Source: Caldalkalibacillus salinus (GTDB lineage: Bacteria > Bacillota > Bacilli > Caldalkalibacillales > JCM-10596). Taken from it: a stretch of 64,000 nt of DNA. Below the pieces are notes generated by a model, which worked only from the letters and a program-made list of their open reading frames with translations, was not told the DNA's origin and ran no database searches. Below, in pieces: positions 1 through 8,697 of the stretch (positions within the stretch are counted from its first letter, which is position 1; each line of letters starts with the position of its first letter). The translations under genes and the position numbers were made by a program. The stretch covers positions 434,001 through 498,000 of the forward strand of contig NZ_JAERVL010000001.1 of assembly GCF_016745835.1 (NCBI RefSeq). The letters are read 5' to 3'.

Positions 1-596
1 GCCTCTATAAGTGGTGCAGGATAAGGTCTTAACAAGGTGTGAAGTTCATCTTGCTCAGTATCCTTGTCTAACCATGCCTTTTCGCCATCTGCATCCAGGA
101 TGACAGGCATTCTATTGTGAATCGGTTGCATCAAGTCATTGGGTTCCGTGGTAATAATGGTACACGTAGTTAATTGGCGACCGTCGTGGCTCGTCCAGCG
201 CTCCCATAATCCTGCAAAGGCAAAAGGCGCCTGCTCCTTAAGGCGTACATACATGGGGAGCTTTTGACCACCCTCTTTTTTCCACTCATAGAATCCATCT
301 GCCGGTATTAAGCATCTGCGTTTCTTATAAGCGGTCTTAAAGCTGGGTTTTTCATGTATCGTTTCTGCACGTGCATTAATAAGTTTGTTACCGATTTTTT
401 CGTCCTTGGCCCAACGGGGGATAAGTCCCCATTTTAAATACCCCATACGGTTCTTTTCACCGTCATTAACAACGGCTAGAACTTGTTGGCTAGGTGCGAT
501 GTTGTACTGAGATTCAAACATGAAGTCAGCATGATCAATATAGAACCGATCATATAATAATTGTAAAGGACTATAAAGGGTAAAACGTCCACACAT
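1..596 (-). CDS. HMCES/YedK-type abasic-site DNA-protein crosslink protein, partial (C-terminus beyond window start)
   Basis: SOS-response-associated peptidase (SRAP) family. These proteins form a covalent crosslink through Cys2 to abasic sites in single-stranded DNA and shield them. The reading frame stays open from the start codon to the window edge (about 198 codons; the family is usually about 220). The start at 596 gives Met-Cys-Gly-Arg-Phe, which places the catalytic Cys at position 2 as the family requires; an AGGAGG site lies 7 bases upstream, while the ATG at 602 is too close to it. Other conserved blocks seen are NARAET, IPADGFYEW and IHNRMP, which hold the family's Asn, Glu and His active-site residues. 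It lies downstream of lexA on the same strand, which fits a DNA-damage role. The last 20 or so residues are outside the window. Confidence 0.93.
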   Translation of the reverse strand, partial: MCGRFTLYSPLQLLYDRFYIDHADFMFESQYNIAPSQQVLAVVNDGEKNRMGYLKWGLIPRWAKDEKIGNKLINARAETIHEKPSFKTAYKKRRCLIPADGFYEWKKEGGQKLPMYVRLKEQAPFAFAGLWERWTSHDGRQLTTCTIITTEPNDLMQPIHNRMPVILDADGEKAWLDKDTEQDELHTLLRPYPAPLIE

Positions 597-996
597 AAGC
601 ATCCCTCCTACCTATATTTTAACATATAATCTCAAAATACAGGTTTTTAATACATTTATTGGAAACGAGACAGCCATTAATGTTCTAAGAAGTGTTAATT
701 AATCAATTAAAAACGTTTCAAAAGGGCATATAAGCATAGGAGGTTTACAATGGGTAATGGATGGTGAGCATTAAAAAAAAGCCTAAGGCAGCTTTTTTCA
801 GGAAGTACATCAAACTTGTACAATACTGACAGCTACTTTAGACTTTTAGAGTGTTATCTGCACTGATTCATTAATTAATCCTATAACGACGTGTCTTTAT
901 GTAACGTATGTATGTTATTATCACGTATTCGTTCAATCATAACACTTTCTTTTGAAATGTCAGTGGCTAAAAAAATGTCCTGTTACAAAACATGTC
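597..996. other. Intergenic stretch between the HMCES gene and lexA
   Basis: No gene of normal size is seen. It holds an AGGAGG site at 738-743 followed by a five-codon plus-strand frame (750-767, MGNGW then TGA), then a hairpin with flanking A and T runs at 772-798. No LexA box was recognised here. Promoters for the HMCES gene could not be assigned with confidence. Confidence 0.5.
772..798. terminator. A/T-flanked hairpin, probable bidirectional terminator
   Basis: A short GC stem (GCCT/AGGC, or AAGC/GCTT) sits between a run of A and a run of T, so it could act in either direction: after the five-codon frame at 750-767 on the plus strand, or after lexA on the minus strand. Confidence 0.5.
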
Positions 997-1626
997 CTAG
1001 TGAATAGTACGGAATACCCCAATCACTTTGCCTAAAATGGTCACCTCGCGCAAAATGATAGGTTCTAGTGATGCGTTTTCCGGTTGTAAACGAATGACGT
1101 TCTTTTCCTTAAAGAATCGCTTAACCGTCGCTTCCTCCTCTTCAGTCATAGCGACGACGATGTCCCCGTTGTTAGCTGTGTTTTGCTGTCTGACGATGAC
1201 GTAGTCTTGGTCGTAGATGCCAGCCTCAATCATACTATCACCTTGGACTTTTAACATATACACGTTGTCGTGATCGCCACCGAATTTCTCCGGAAGTGGA
1301 AAGTATTCTTCGACATTCTCAATAGCCGTAATAGGGACCCCTGCAGTTACTTTACCAATAACGGGAATACGTACAACAGGCTCGTAGGATGCTTGCTCCT
1401 CTTGAATAAATTCTTCGTCTAACACTTCAATCGCTCGAGGCTTTGTAGGATCTCGCCGTATATGTCCCTTTTTCTCGAGTCTCGCCAGGTGTCCGTGGAC
1501 CGTAGAACTAGAGGCTAGCCCAACCGCTTCCCCAATTTCACGTACCGAGGGAGGATATCCCTTCTCTTTTACTTCGGTTTTAATAAAATCCAAAATCGCT
1601 TTTTGACGATTTGATAATGCTTTCAT
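997..1626 (-). CDS. lexA: LexA repressor (SOS regulator)
   Basis: Repressor of the SOS regulon; cleaves itself when stimulated by RecA filaments. The protein is 209 residues, close to the 205 of B. subtilis LexA. Residues about 1-65 form the winged helix-turn-helix; the self-cleavage site is the Ala-Gly in VTAGVPI; the catalytic Ser is in GDSMIEAGI and the Lys in ATVKRFF. I chose the ATG at 1626 (MKALSNRQ) because GAGGTG lies 6 bases upstream; a GTG three codons earlier overlaps that site. It is divergent from yneA, and two canonical GAAC-N4-GTTC boxes lie in the shared intergenic region, implying autoregulation and joint control of yneA. Confidence 0.97.
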   Translation of the reverse strand: MKALSNRQKAILDFIKTEVKEKGYPPSVREIGEAVGLASSSTVHGHLARLEKKGHIRRDPTKPRAIEVLDEEFIQEEQASYEPVVRIPVIGKVTAGVPITAIENVEEYFPLPEKFGGDHDNVYMLKVQGDSMIEAGIYDQDYVIVRQQNTANNGDIVVAMTEEEEATVKRFFKEKNVIRLQPENASLEPIILREVTILGKVIGVFRTIH

Positions 1627-1735
1627 AACGTTCACCTCAACCCAGTATGATAAAAATTGCCACTTTTTACTTACTTGTCATTATAGCATAGAAGAAATGA
1701 GCGTACAAACATAAGTTCGAAAAAAATCTTGACCA

Positions 1736-1747
1736 GAACCTTTGTTC
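1736..1747. promoter_or_regulatory. LexA box 1
   Basis: GAAC-CTTT-GTTC, an exact match to the Bacillus LexA core GAAC-N4-GTTC, in the divergent lexA-yneA region. Confidence 0.85.
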
Positions 1748-1766
1748 CTATTATAATAAAAAACGG

Positions 1767-1778
1767 GAACAAAAGTTC
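1767..1778. promoter_or_regulatory. LexA box 2
   Basis: GAAC-AAAA-GTTC, a second exact match to the Bacillus LexA core, 31 bases from the first (about three helical turns, so on the same face of the DNA). Confidence 0.85.
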
Positions 1779-1875
1779 TCGATTTATTTTTGTATAACAT
1801 TCCACCCATATACCGTACATAATTATTCGACAACTTTCGAATAAAAGTGATAAGAAAGAAAGGGGAAGGTTAATC

Positions 1876-2163
1876 ATGTTTGTCACAAAAGACATATCAT
1901 ATCTCTTGGTTTTTGTTATTGTACTTTGTGCCATTTTTTACACGATGTCTAACGTTATGGCTTCAGCAGAAGATTATCAGTATGAGTATATACAAGTTGA
2001 AACAGGGGACACCCTTTGGCGTATTGCTGCACAACACCATCAGGGTCTAGGTATATCCGTTCAAGAATACATACAGCAGGTGAAAGTACTCAATGGTTTA
2101 GAGGGGAGTTTAATTTATCCGGGACAGGAACTTCAGGTACTAGTGCATCACCAAGAAGAATAG
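1876..2163 (+). CDS. yneA: YneA-type SOS cell-division inhibitor (LysM protein)
   Basis: Small (95 residues) membrane-anchored protein with an N-terminal hydrophobic segment (about residues 8-30) and an extracytoplasmic LysM domain (about 38-90, with GDTLWRIA and YPGQELQV). YneA delays septum formation during the SOS response in Bacillus. Position, size and architecture all match: divergent from lexA, with two LexA boxes between them. The ribosome binding site GGGGAAGG precedes the ATG. In B. subtilis a resolvase gene (yneB) sits between yneA and ynzC; it is absent here. Confidence 0.92.
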   Translation: MFVTKDISYLLVFVIVLCAIFYTMSNVMASAEDYQYEYIQVETGDTLWRIAAQHHQGLGISVQEYIQQVKVLNGLEGSLIYPGQELQVLVHHQEE

Positions 2164-2305
2164 GGTCAGTTTAGGAGACAGAATGTGAGACAGCGGAGGG
2201 GCGTAAGTTTTCCTTTCTATTCATTGTGAGTATTCCCGTGTTATAATAAAGGAATGCTGATAGTATGAGCAAAGGTCATATGATGATATTAGAAAGGGGA
2301 TTACT

Positions 2306-2539
2306 GTGCTCACTCAAGAAAAATTAGCTAGAATTAATGAACTGGCGAATAAATCAAAAAAAGAAGCACTGTCGCAGGAGGAGAAGCTCGAGCAACAACG
2401 TTTACGTGAAGAATATCTACAATCTGTTCGTAGCTCACTTAAAGCTAACCTTATGGGTGTAAAGGTTGTTGACCCAGAAGGCAAAGATGTCACGCCTAAA
2501 AAGTTAAAACGTGAACAAAATAAGCGTAAAAAACACTAA
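2306..2539 (+). CDS. ynzC: YnzC-like DUF896 small protein
   Basis: A 77-residue, charged, mostly helical protein of the DUF896 family: two N-terminal helices (ARINELANKSK...EEKLEQQRLREEYL) and a basic C-terminus ending in KREQNKRKKH. B. subtilis YnzC lies in the lexA-yneA-yneB-ynzC neighbourhood, as here. The family's role is poorly known; an SOS link is inferred from position. It starts at GTG 2306 with GAAAGGGGA upstream and is closed by a strong terminator. Confidence 0.88.
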   Translation: MLTQEKLARINELANKSKKEALSQEEKLEQQRLREEYLQSVRSSLKANLMGVKVVDPEGKDVTPKKLKREQNKRKKH

Positions 2540-2571
2540 TATAGGGTCATATTATATATAGAGTTAATAAT

Positions 2572-2600
2572 AAAGAAGCAGTTTTTAAAACTGCTTCTTT
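2572..2600 (+). terminator. Rho-independent terminator after ynzC
   Basis: AAGAAGCAGTTTT / AAAACTGCTTCTT inverted repeat with a T-rich end; perfectly paired arms. Confidence 0.88.
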
Positions 2601-2635
2601 ATTCATGAGCGCTCCAGTAAGGGCGGTTGGTATTC

Positions 2636-4111
2636 ATGAGTGATATCCTACATACAGATTACTTCATATTTTTAACGGCTATCCTACTTTTAGCCGGTGT
2701 CATGGCCACCAAGTTTTCAGCAAGAGTAGGTGTGCCGACCCTTGTCGTGTTTATTGCAGTGGGGATGATATTCGGGTCTGAGGGCATGGGTCTTATTGAT
2801 TTTTCCAGTGCCGGCTTCGCCCAGCTACTAGGTATATTGGCACTGATTGTCATCCTTTTTGAGGGTGGTCTACAGACCAAGTTGAGTCATGTCAAACAGG
2901 TGGCTACATCTTCGCTCACGCTGGCAACACTCGGCGTGTTGCTCACCACAATTGTTGTCGGTGTAGCCGCTAAGTATATTCTCCAAGTGGGGTGGCTAGA
3001 AGGGCTACTCTTTGGTGCCATAGTCGGTTCAACGGATGCTGCCGCTGTTTTTGCCGTGATCAGTGGCAAAAATATTAAACAACGACTACAGTCCACTTTA
3101 GAAGCAGAGTCAGGGACAAATGACCCTATGGCCGTATTTCTGACTTTATCATTTATTGAATTGATTGGACTGGACAAACCCTATTTTTGGTTCATGGTCC
3201 CAGCTTTCATATGGCAAATGGGAGTCGCACTTGTCATCGGTTACCTCTTAGGTCGGTTTGCTGTATGGGCCATGAGTCGTATCAATTTGGACTCCAGTGG
3301 CTTATATCCTATCTTTGGATTAGGGTTTGCTGTTCTAGGTTATAGTGTGACGGCATTAATACAGGCCAGTGGGTTATTAGCTGTATATACACTGGCTATC
3401 GTCATGGGAAATGCAACGATACCCTACCGGCACTCGATTCTAAGGTTTAATGAAGGGTTTGCATGGATGATGCAGATCCTAATGTTTATCGTTCTAGGCT
3501 TGCTCGTTATGCCTTCCCAACTCGTGACTAACGTTGTATTACAAGGTGTATTATTATCTATCGTTCTAATGTTTGTGGCTAGACCCTTAGGTGTTTATAC
3601 AAGTTTGCTCCTTTCTAAGTATAAGTTCAAGGACAAACTCTTTATTTCCTGGGCGGGGTTAAGAGGCGCAGTTCCTATTGTATTGGCTACTTATCCTATG
3701 ATAGCAGGCCTTGATTATAGCCAAATGTTTTTCAATGTGGTTTTCTTTGTCGTATTGACATCTGCTCTCATCCAAGGCTCCACAATAGGAGCATTGGCCG
3801 ATAAATTAAAATTAACTGAGGAAGAGCGAACAGTGCCCACACATAGCTTGGAGCTCATTTCTATTGGCCAAACGAACACCGAAATGGTTGAATTTTTTAT
3901 AGATGAGCAAGCCAAGGTTGTGGGGCAGACCTTACAAGACATACCTTTGCCTAAAGATGTGCTGATCAGTGCTGTCATAAGAGATAATCAGTTGATTACA
4001 CCTAATGGAGATACGATCCTACAGGGAAACGATATTCTGTTTATCCTTATTCCTAAGAGAAAAATTGAGGAAGTCAAAACCATACTGACGAGGCAATGTC
4101 AGGGGATTTAA
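2636..4111 (+). CDS. CPA1-family cation (K+ or Na+)/proton antiporter, NhaP2-like
   Basis: Polytopic antiporter of about 491 residues: roughly 12 transmembrane helices (residues about 5-390) followed by a soluble C-terminal TrkA_C/RCK_C-type domain (about 400-490, containing VVGQTLQDIPLPKDVLI). The central SGTNDPMAVF motif carries the Asn-Asp ion-binding pair of CPA1 transporters. Such proteins exchange K+ or Na+ for protons and matter for pH homeostasis. I start at ATG 2636 (MSDILHTDYF) rather than the upstream TTG because the AAGGG-type site is better placed. It stands alone between the ynzC terminator and the amidase gene. The ion cannot be decided from sequence; the RCK_C domain points to K+/H+ NhaP2. 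Confidence 0.88.
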   Translation: MSDILHTDYFIFLTAILLLAGVMATKFSARVGVPTLVVFIAVGMIFGSEGMGLIDFSSAGFAQLLGILALIVILFEGGLQTKLSHVKQVATSSLTLATLGVLLTTIVVGVAAKYILQVGWLEGLLFGAIVGSTDAAAVFAVISGKNIKQRLQSTLEAESGTNDPMAVFLTLSFIELIGLDKPYFWFMVPAFIWQMGVALVIGYLLGRFAVWAMSRINLDSSGLYPIFGLGFAVLGYSVTALIQASGLLAVYTLAIVMGNATIPYRHSILRFNEGFAWMMQILMFIVLGLLVMPSQLVTNVVLQGVLLSIVLMFVARPLGVYTSLLLSKYKFKDKLFISWAGLRGAVPIVLATYPMIAGLDYSQMFFNVVFFVVLTSALIQGSTIGALADKLKLTEEERTVPTHSLELISIGQTNTEMVEFFIDEQAKVVGQTLQDIPLPKDVLISAVIRDNQLITPNGDTILQGNDILFILIPKRKIEEVKTILTRQCQGI

Positions 4112-4315
4112 CCCACTAGTGACCAACAACTGACGTAGAGCCCAAATTAGAGGACAACTTTTTGCGACATCATTCGTCAAATATATTGAAGGAATATTTT
4201 AGCTCTGAAAGGAGGTTGACAAGCACATACATAACAAGATTGAAAGCTTAAAACCTTAAAATGAAAAAGAAAACCAGCAGCTTTAGAGGCATTGATTGGG
4301 AGAGGAGAAGGTTTA

Positions 4316-6001
4316 ATGTCAAAAAAATGGTCCTTAATCATTGTACTCACGCTCGCGTTCTTAACTGTAGGTATGATGAGTCATGCTGACGCTGAAGCGA
4401 GTAACGAAGTCAAACTAATGGTAGAAGGTCAGTATGTTGAATCTGATGTGCCAGCACAGATCATCCAAGGGAGAACGTTCGTTCCGATACGATTTATCGT
4501 GGAGAACATTGGTGCCCAAGTAAGCTGGAATCAGGCAGAAAGCAGAATCGATATCTTTGAAGGGTCAACGCATCTAAGAATGTACCTTGGTGAAGAGACG
4601 ATCCATGTTAATGGACAAGCCCAAGAGATGGACACTGCTCCCTTCCTAGAAAACTATCGGACGATGGTGCCACTTCGTTTTGTTAGTGAGTACCTAGGTT
4701 TACGTGTCGGTTGGGATAATGCAGAGAAGCAGGCTTTCATCTCAACCAAGGTCAATCTCGTGGTCAATCACACAACGTTCGAAGATGATCATGCCCCTGT
4801 TAACATATCTGGAGATCTATATGTTCCGATATTTGACATGGCACGAGAACTTAATGTTGCCTTTTGGCTAGAAGATGATGTTTACAAATTTACTTATACC
4901 CAAACTTCTGATGACAGCGACACAGAAGAGGACTTAGGAACCGAAGAAGGGGACGGTACAGAGGCTTCTGATAAGCAAGGATCAAAGGAAGAATCCGAGG
5001 AAGAAGTGACAATGGATTTGCCCCCTTCAGAGATTGTAAACGTTGACGGTGTTAAAATGGTTAATCTGAGCTGGGTTGACCAGCTATTAGGCACGAAGAC
5101 AGAATATGACAGAGGTCTTCAGCTCGTAACCGTGGATAGAGATATAGATTACTTGACGCTAAGAGAAGTGTCTCTTGAGAATGGGCGTTACATGATCCAT
5201 GTGCCGGGGCTCGATGCTGAAGAAACAGAACATTTCTTCTTACGCTCACCCCATCGTTTTGTCTTAGATATTCCACAAACGGAGCTGGATCAGGATCAAG
5301 AGTGGGATACAGCACTATCCCACGATACTGTTGATGACGTTCGTGTAGGCCAGTTCAGTACATCGCCAATGACAGCACGTGTTGTCTTTGATTTGAACAA
5401 ACGTTCTAAAGTGGACTTTGAGATTGAAGGAGACAAAATATATTTGGCGTTCACTGAACGTAAGCCCATCGTCGTTATTGATGCGGGTCATGGTGGGCAC
5501 GACCCTGGAGCAAACGGTTCCTTTAGCTCTGAGAAAGATATTGTGCTTGCCATATCTAATCAGATTGTTGATTATTTAGAGCAAGATGCTGACATCGAAG
5601 TTGAAGCGACAAGACCTACTGATGAGTATGTCACACTTGGGGATCGGGCCGCTTACGCGAATGAGATCAATGCCGACATGTTTATCTCTGTACATGCAAA
5701 TGCAGCCGGTAGTTCGGCGATTGGTGGGACGGAGACATATATCTATTACGGTTCCAATAAAGCGTTTGGCGACATTGTTCATAAGCATCTGATTAAGGCA
5801 ACACAACTAAATGATAGAGGACTAAAAGAAGCTGGTTTTAAAGTCTTAAGAGAAACTCGAATGCCAGCAGCCCTCCTTGAAATAGCCTTCCTTAGCAATC
5901 CAGACGAGGAGAAGCTTTTAAATGATCCGGCATTTCAAGACAAAGTTGCCAAGGCCATGTACGACGCGATAAGAGAATATGAATTTGGAAGTGATGAGTA
6001 A
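4316..6001 (+). CDS. Secreted N-acetylmuramoyl-L-alanine amidase with copper-amine-oxidase-like and AMIN-type domains
   Basis: Peptidoglycan amidase that splits the bond between MurNAc and L-Ala. Order: signal peptide (about 1-25), copper-amine-oxidase N-terminal-like domain (about 30-150, with the GRTFVPIRFIVE and YRTMVPLRFVSEYL repeats), a further similar segment, an Asp/Glu/Ser/Thr-rich linker (about 200-230), an AMIN-like domain (about 280-375), and an Amidase_3 catalytic domain (about 385-560). Zn-binding and catalytic residues are visible in DAGHGGHDPGA, SVHANA and LLEIAFLSN. The start at 4316 follows GAGGAGAAGG. Its stop codon directly abuts the next start, so it is co-transcribed with the GerM-like lipoprotein. 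The AMIN assignment is less sure than the catalytic domain. Confidence 0.92.
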   Translation: MSKKWSLIIVLTLAFLTVGMMSHADAEASNEVKLMVEGQYVESDVPAQIIQGRTFVPIRFIVENIGAQVSWNQAESRIDIFEGSTHLRMYLGEETIHVNGQAQEMDTAPFLENYRTMVPLRFVSEYLGLRVGWDNAEKQAFISTKVNLVVNHTTFEDDHAPVNISGDLYVPIFDMARELNVAFWLEDDVYKFTYTQTSDDSDTEEDLGTEEGDGTEASDKQGSKEESEEEVTMDLPPSEIVNVDGVKMVNLSWVDQLLGTKTEYDRGLQLVTVDRDIDYLTLREVSLENGRYMIHVPGLDAEETEHFFLRSPHRFVLDIPQTELDQDQEWDTALSHDTVDDVRVGQFSTSPMTARVVFDLNKRSKVDFEIEGDKIYLAFTERKPIVVIDAGHGGHDPGANGSFSSEKDIVLAISNQIVDYLEQDADIEVEATRPTDEYVTLGDRAAYANEINADMFISVHANAAGSSAIGGTETYIYYGSNKAFGDIVHKHLIKATQLNDRGLKEAGFKVLRETRMPAALLEIAFLSNPDEEKLLNDPAFQDKVAKAMYDAIREYEFGSDE

Positions 6002-6631
6002 ATGAAACAGATGTTTACGAAAGGTATGTTGTCGGTCCTCGCATTATTGCTTGTCCTCGGATTGGCTGCTTGCGGTCAAGACCAAGCTGAAGGTCCTGAG
6101 GATAGTAATGGGCAAGGCTCGGCCGAGGAAGAACAGTCTCAGGATTCAGGTGATGCTGGAGACAGTGAAACAAACAATGACGAGGGTCATGAGGACAACC
6201 ATAGGGATGAGGAAGAGTCACAGATGATCTCAGAAACATTGACCGTCTATTATACAGATATGGAATTACTGTCAATGACCCAAGAAGAACGTGAAATTGC
6301 TTATGAACAAGATGGACAGCCTTGGTTTGCCATCTGGCGTACGCTACAATCCCCTCAAAATGATGAGCACGTGTCCTTATGGGAAAATGTAGAGTTACTC
6401 AACGCATCACTTGAGGATGGGATACTTTCTCTAGATTTAGGACAACTTGATGATGTCAACATTGGGTCTACTGGAGAAGCTTACGCTATTCAAGCTGTTC
6501 TACATTCTTATGGTCAAATACAGGGTGTAGAGTTCATCGCTTTTACTGTTGAAGGTGAAGTCCGGGAAACACTTTTTGGACATGTGAGTACGTCTGAACC
6601 GCTTCCTGTTGACGAGCAACTGATTCAGTAA
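6002..6631 (+). CDS. GerMN-domain lipoprotein
   Basis: Lipoprotein of 209 residues: signal with lipobox LAAC (Cys about 24), then a strongly acidic Asp/Glu/Ser/Gln linker (about 28-75), then one GerMN domain (about 80-205, from LTVYYTDMELL to the end). GerM in B. subtilis takes part in sporulation and germination and has two such domains; this protein has one, like many GerMN lipoproteins encoded next to amidases. It begins immediately after the amidase stop codon. The pairing suggests a joint role in cell-wall remodelling; this is inference. Confidence 0.88.
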   Translation: MKQMFTKGMLSVLALLLVLGLAACGQDQAEGPEDSNGQGSAEEEQSQDSGDAGDSETNNDEGHEDNHRDEEESQMISETLTVYYTDMELLSMTQEEREIAYEQDGQPWFAIWRTLQSPQNDEHVSLWENVELLNASLEDGILSLDLGQLDDVNIGSTGEAYAIQAVLHSYGQIQGVEFIAFTVEGEVRETLFGHVSTSEPLPVDEQLIQ

Positions 6632-6665
6632 GCTCTGTTCCTAACAATATTAATCACTAAAAGAC

Positions 6666-6707
6666 AAAAAAAAGCACAAGACTCAAACGAGCCTTGTGCT
6701 TTTTTTA
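6666..6707. terminator. Strong bidirectional terminator between GerM-like gene and uppP
   Basis: AAAAAAGCACAAG... / ...CTTGTGCTTTTTTT inverted repeat, T-run on one side and A-run on the other, between two convergent genes. Confidence 0.9.
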
Positions 6708-6712
6708 GCTCT

Positions 6713-6776
6713 ATAAAAGAAGGACCTGATTAAGACCAGGCCGAAAGAACGTCCTGCATCAAACGAGAAAATATCC
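6713..6776. repeat. Dispersed intergenic repeat, partial copy D
   Basis: This stretch aligns with the right half of the copy at 50583-50725: both begin AAAAGAAGG(A/G)CCTGA(T/G)TAAGA and end AAACGAG. It forms small hairpins (CCTG/CAGG and AGGAC/GTCCT). It lies at the 3' ends of two convergent genes. Confidence 0.55.
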
Positions 6777-6785
6777 CTTTATTTT

Positions 6786-7619
6786 CTACTCCATATCCAT
6801 TGTTAAACCAGGATCCAAGAAGAAAAACACAATAAAAGCGAGGGCAAAGCAATAAACGGCGAAATAAACAAGCTTACTTTTTTGTAGGAAATCAATGAGC
6901 CACATGATCCCAATAATAGAGAATAAGAAAGAGGCAATGAAAGAAATCACTAGTGGCGTGACGCCGACGCTATGCACCATGTCCATGGATAAATCTTTGA
7001 ACATCAGAACAGTAGACCCTAAAATAACGGGAATGGACAATAAAAATGAAAATCTTACAGCAGTTTCTCGTGTAAGTCCAGTCCATAATGCTGCGACAAG
7101 AGTAGCCCCTGAACGAGAAATACCCGGTAAAACAGCTAAAGTCTGTCCTATCGCAACAATAATGGTATCGAGCCATGTCATACTCTCTTCATCTTTGTTC
7201 CCAATTTGATGAAAGCGTTCAATGAAGATAAGAAATAAGCCTGTGATTGTCAGTGAACCAGCAATAAACGGGGGGGTTTTCATAGATTCATCTATCACGT
7301 CTTTCAAGACAATGCCTAGGACACCGGTGATGATTGTGGCGACGATAAGATATATGGCGAATCTAAACTGTATCGTATTCTCTGTGGATTTATCTTTAAA
7401 GTAACCAAAGAATCCCTTGATAACAGTCATGAGATCCTTTCTAAAATACATGATAACAGCTAAAACGGAAGCTAAATGCAAAAATATCTCAAACGCTAAG
7501 CCTTCAAACTCTAAATCTAAGACAATGGATGTAATGACGATATGCGCTGTACTCGAAATGGGTAGAAATTCTGTGATCCCTTGCACAATCCCCAAAATCA
7601 ACGCTTCAATCAAACTCAT
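6786..7619 (-). CDS. uppP: Undecaprenyl-diphosphatase UppP (BacA family)
   Basis: Membrane phosphatase that removes phosphate from undecaprenyl pyrophosphate, recycling the lipid carrier for peptidoglycan and teichoic acid synthesis; overexpression gives bacitracin resistance. 277 residues with about 8 hydrophobic segments, typical for the family. The two active-site motifs are present: GITEFLPISSTAH near residue 15 and PGISRSGATL near residue 165. The gene is single and ends near the terminator shared with the GerM-like gene. Confidence 0.96.
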   Translation of the reverse strand: MSLIEALILGIVQGITEFLPISSTAHIVITSIVLDLEFEGLAFEIFLHLASVLAVIMYFRKDLMTVIKGFFGYFKDKSTENTIQFRFAIYLIVATIITGVLGIVLKDVIDESMKTPPFIAGSLTITGLFLIFIERFHQIGNKDEESMTWLDTIIVAIGQTLAVLPGISRSGATLVAALWTGLTRETAVRFSFLLSIPVILGSTVLMFKDLSMDMVHSVGVTPLVISFIASFLFSIIGIMWLIDFLQKSKLVYFAVYCFALAFIVFFFLDPGLTMDME

Positions 7620-7856
7620 GGTATGTATCCTCCCAACGTAGCAACTTCAAGACAAGTTTTATTCTAGCATATTTAGCTAGGAGTGAATATAGTACAAGTT
7701 TGACCTTCACTTTTATTTAATATTTATACTAAAACCTGAAAAAAAGATGGAACAACTGCGTCTTTACACGTATAATAGGGGCATGGGTTCCGTTTGGTGA
7801 GATGTGGTTTCACTTAATGGAACTTGTAATTTTTGAGCAAAAAAGGAGGAGACTGT

Positions 7857-8627
7857 ATGATTGATTTCCACGATGCTAGAAACCGCATGAGCTACACAAC
7901 ACGAGAGGCCAGTTCAACATGGACGGAAGACCTCTCTAGGCTTATTAATATGAAAGGGAGTGAAGTGCTTGATATAGGCGCTGGGGGTGGGATTTACAGC
8001 AAAGCAATAATAGACAATGGCGCCCATTCTGTTACTGTTCTGGACGCTTCAGAAGCAATGTTAGAAGGTGCGCAAGCCAATTGTGAAGGATACGAGCAGA
8101 TACATTATGTGCATGCGGAAGCTTCGGATACACATCTGCCGTCTCAATCCTATGATATTGTTCTACAACGGGCGCTTATTCATCACCTCAAACAACTCCG
8201 ACCACCCTTTACTGAGGCTTATCGTCTGTTAAAAGATCGTGGCATGCTCATAATACAGGATCGTACACCGGGTGATTGCTTGTTACCAAGTAGCCAAACT
8301 CATATCAGAGGGTTTATATTTGAATGCTTTCCACACTTGGCAAGCGTGGAGTGTAGAAGGAGATATGAAAGTGAAGATGTACACAGGGCGTTACGCGCGG
8401 CAGGTTTCAAACATATACAAGAGGAAAAGCTGTGGGAAGGTCGAAAAACGTATCACTCAGTTCCGGCAATGGTAGAGGAGTTAAAAGCAAGGACGGGCCG
8501 ATCCATTCTGCACCACTTAGATGACCAAGAACTAGATACACTTTGTACATTTATAAAGAACCGAGTAAAAGCGCCAGTGACAGAAATGGATCGTTGGACC
8601 ATCTGGGTGGCTCAGAAAAGGTCCTAA
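7857..8627 (+). CDS. Class I SAM-dependent methyltransferase
   Basis: Soluble enzyme of about 256 residues. Motif I for S-adenosylmethionine binding is EVLDIGAGGGIYS (about residues 39-51), followed by the acidic strand-2 end in VTVLDAS; the central part (YDIVLQRALIHHLKQ, then YRLLKDRGMLIIQD) is the usual UbiE/Methyltransf_11 pattern. I start at ATG 7857 (MIDFHDARN), which follows AAAGGAGGAG; the longer frame has no site of its own. The substrate is unknown; neighbours give no clue. A monocistronic gene between uppP and a convergent MFS exporter. Confidence 0.85.
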   Translation: MIDFHDARNRMSYTTREASSTWTEDLSRLINMKGSEVLDIGAGGGIYSKAIIDNGAHSVTVLDASEAMLEGAQANCEGYEQIHYVHAEASDTHLPSQSYDIVLQRALIHHLKQLRPPFTEAYRLLKDRGMLIIQDRTPGDCLLPSSQTHIRGFIFECFPHLASVECRRRYESEDVHRALRAAGFKHIQEEKLWEGRKTYHSVPAMVEELKARTGRSILHHLDDQELDTLCTFIKNRVKAPVTEMDRWTIWVAQKRS

Positions 8628-8697
8628 CTTCAAATAAATGATGCCGTGTCAGTGCTCAGTAGATGACGCTAGTAAAGGACTAAGGTACTTACTTGGA

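Noticed and set aside
1825-1842. ATTCGA-N6-TCGAAT inverted repeat upstream of yneA as a third LexA box
   Set aside because: It lacks the GAAC/GTTC core required for the Bacillus LexA box, so it was not counted.
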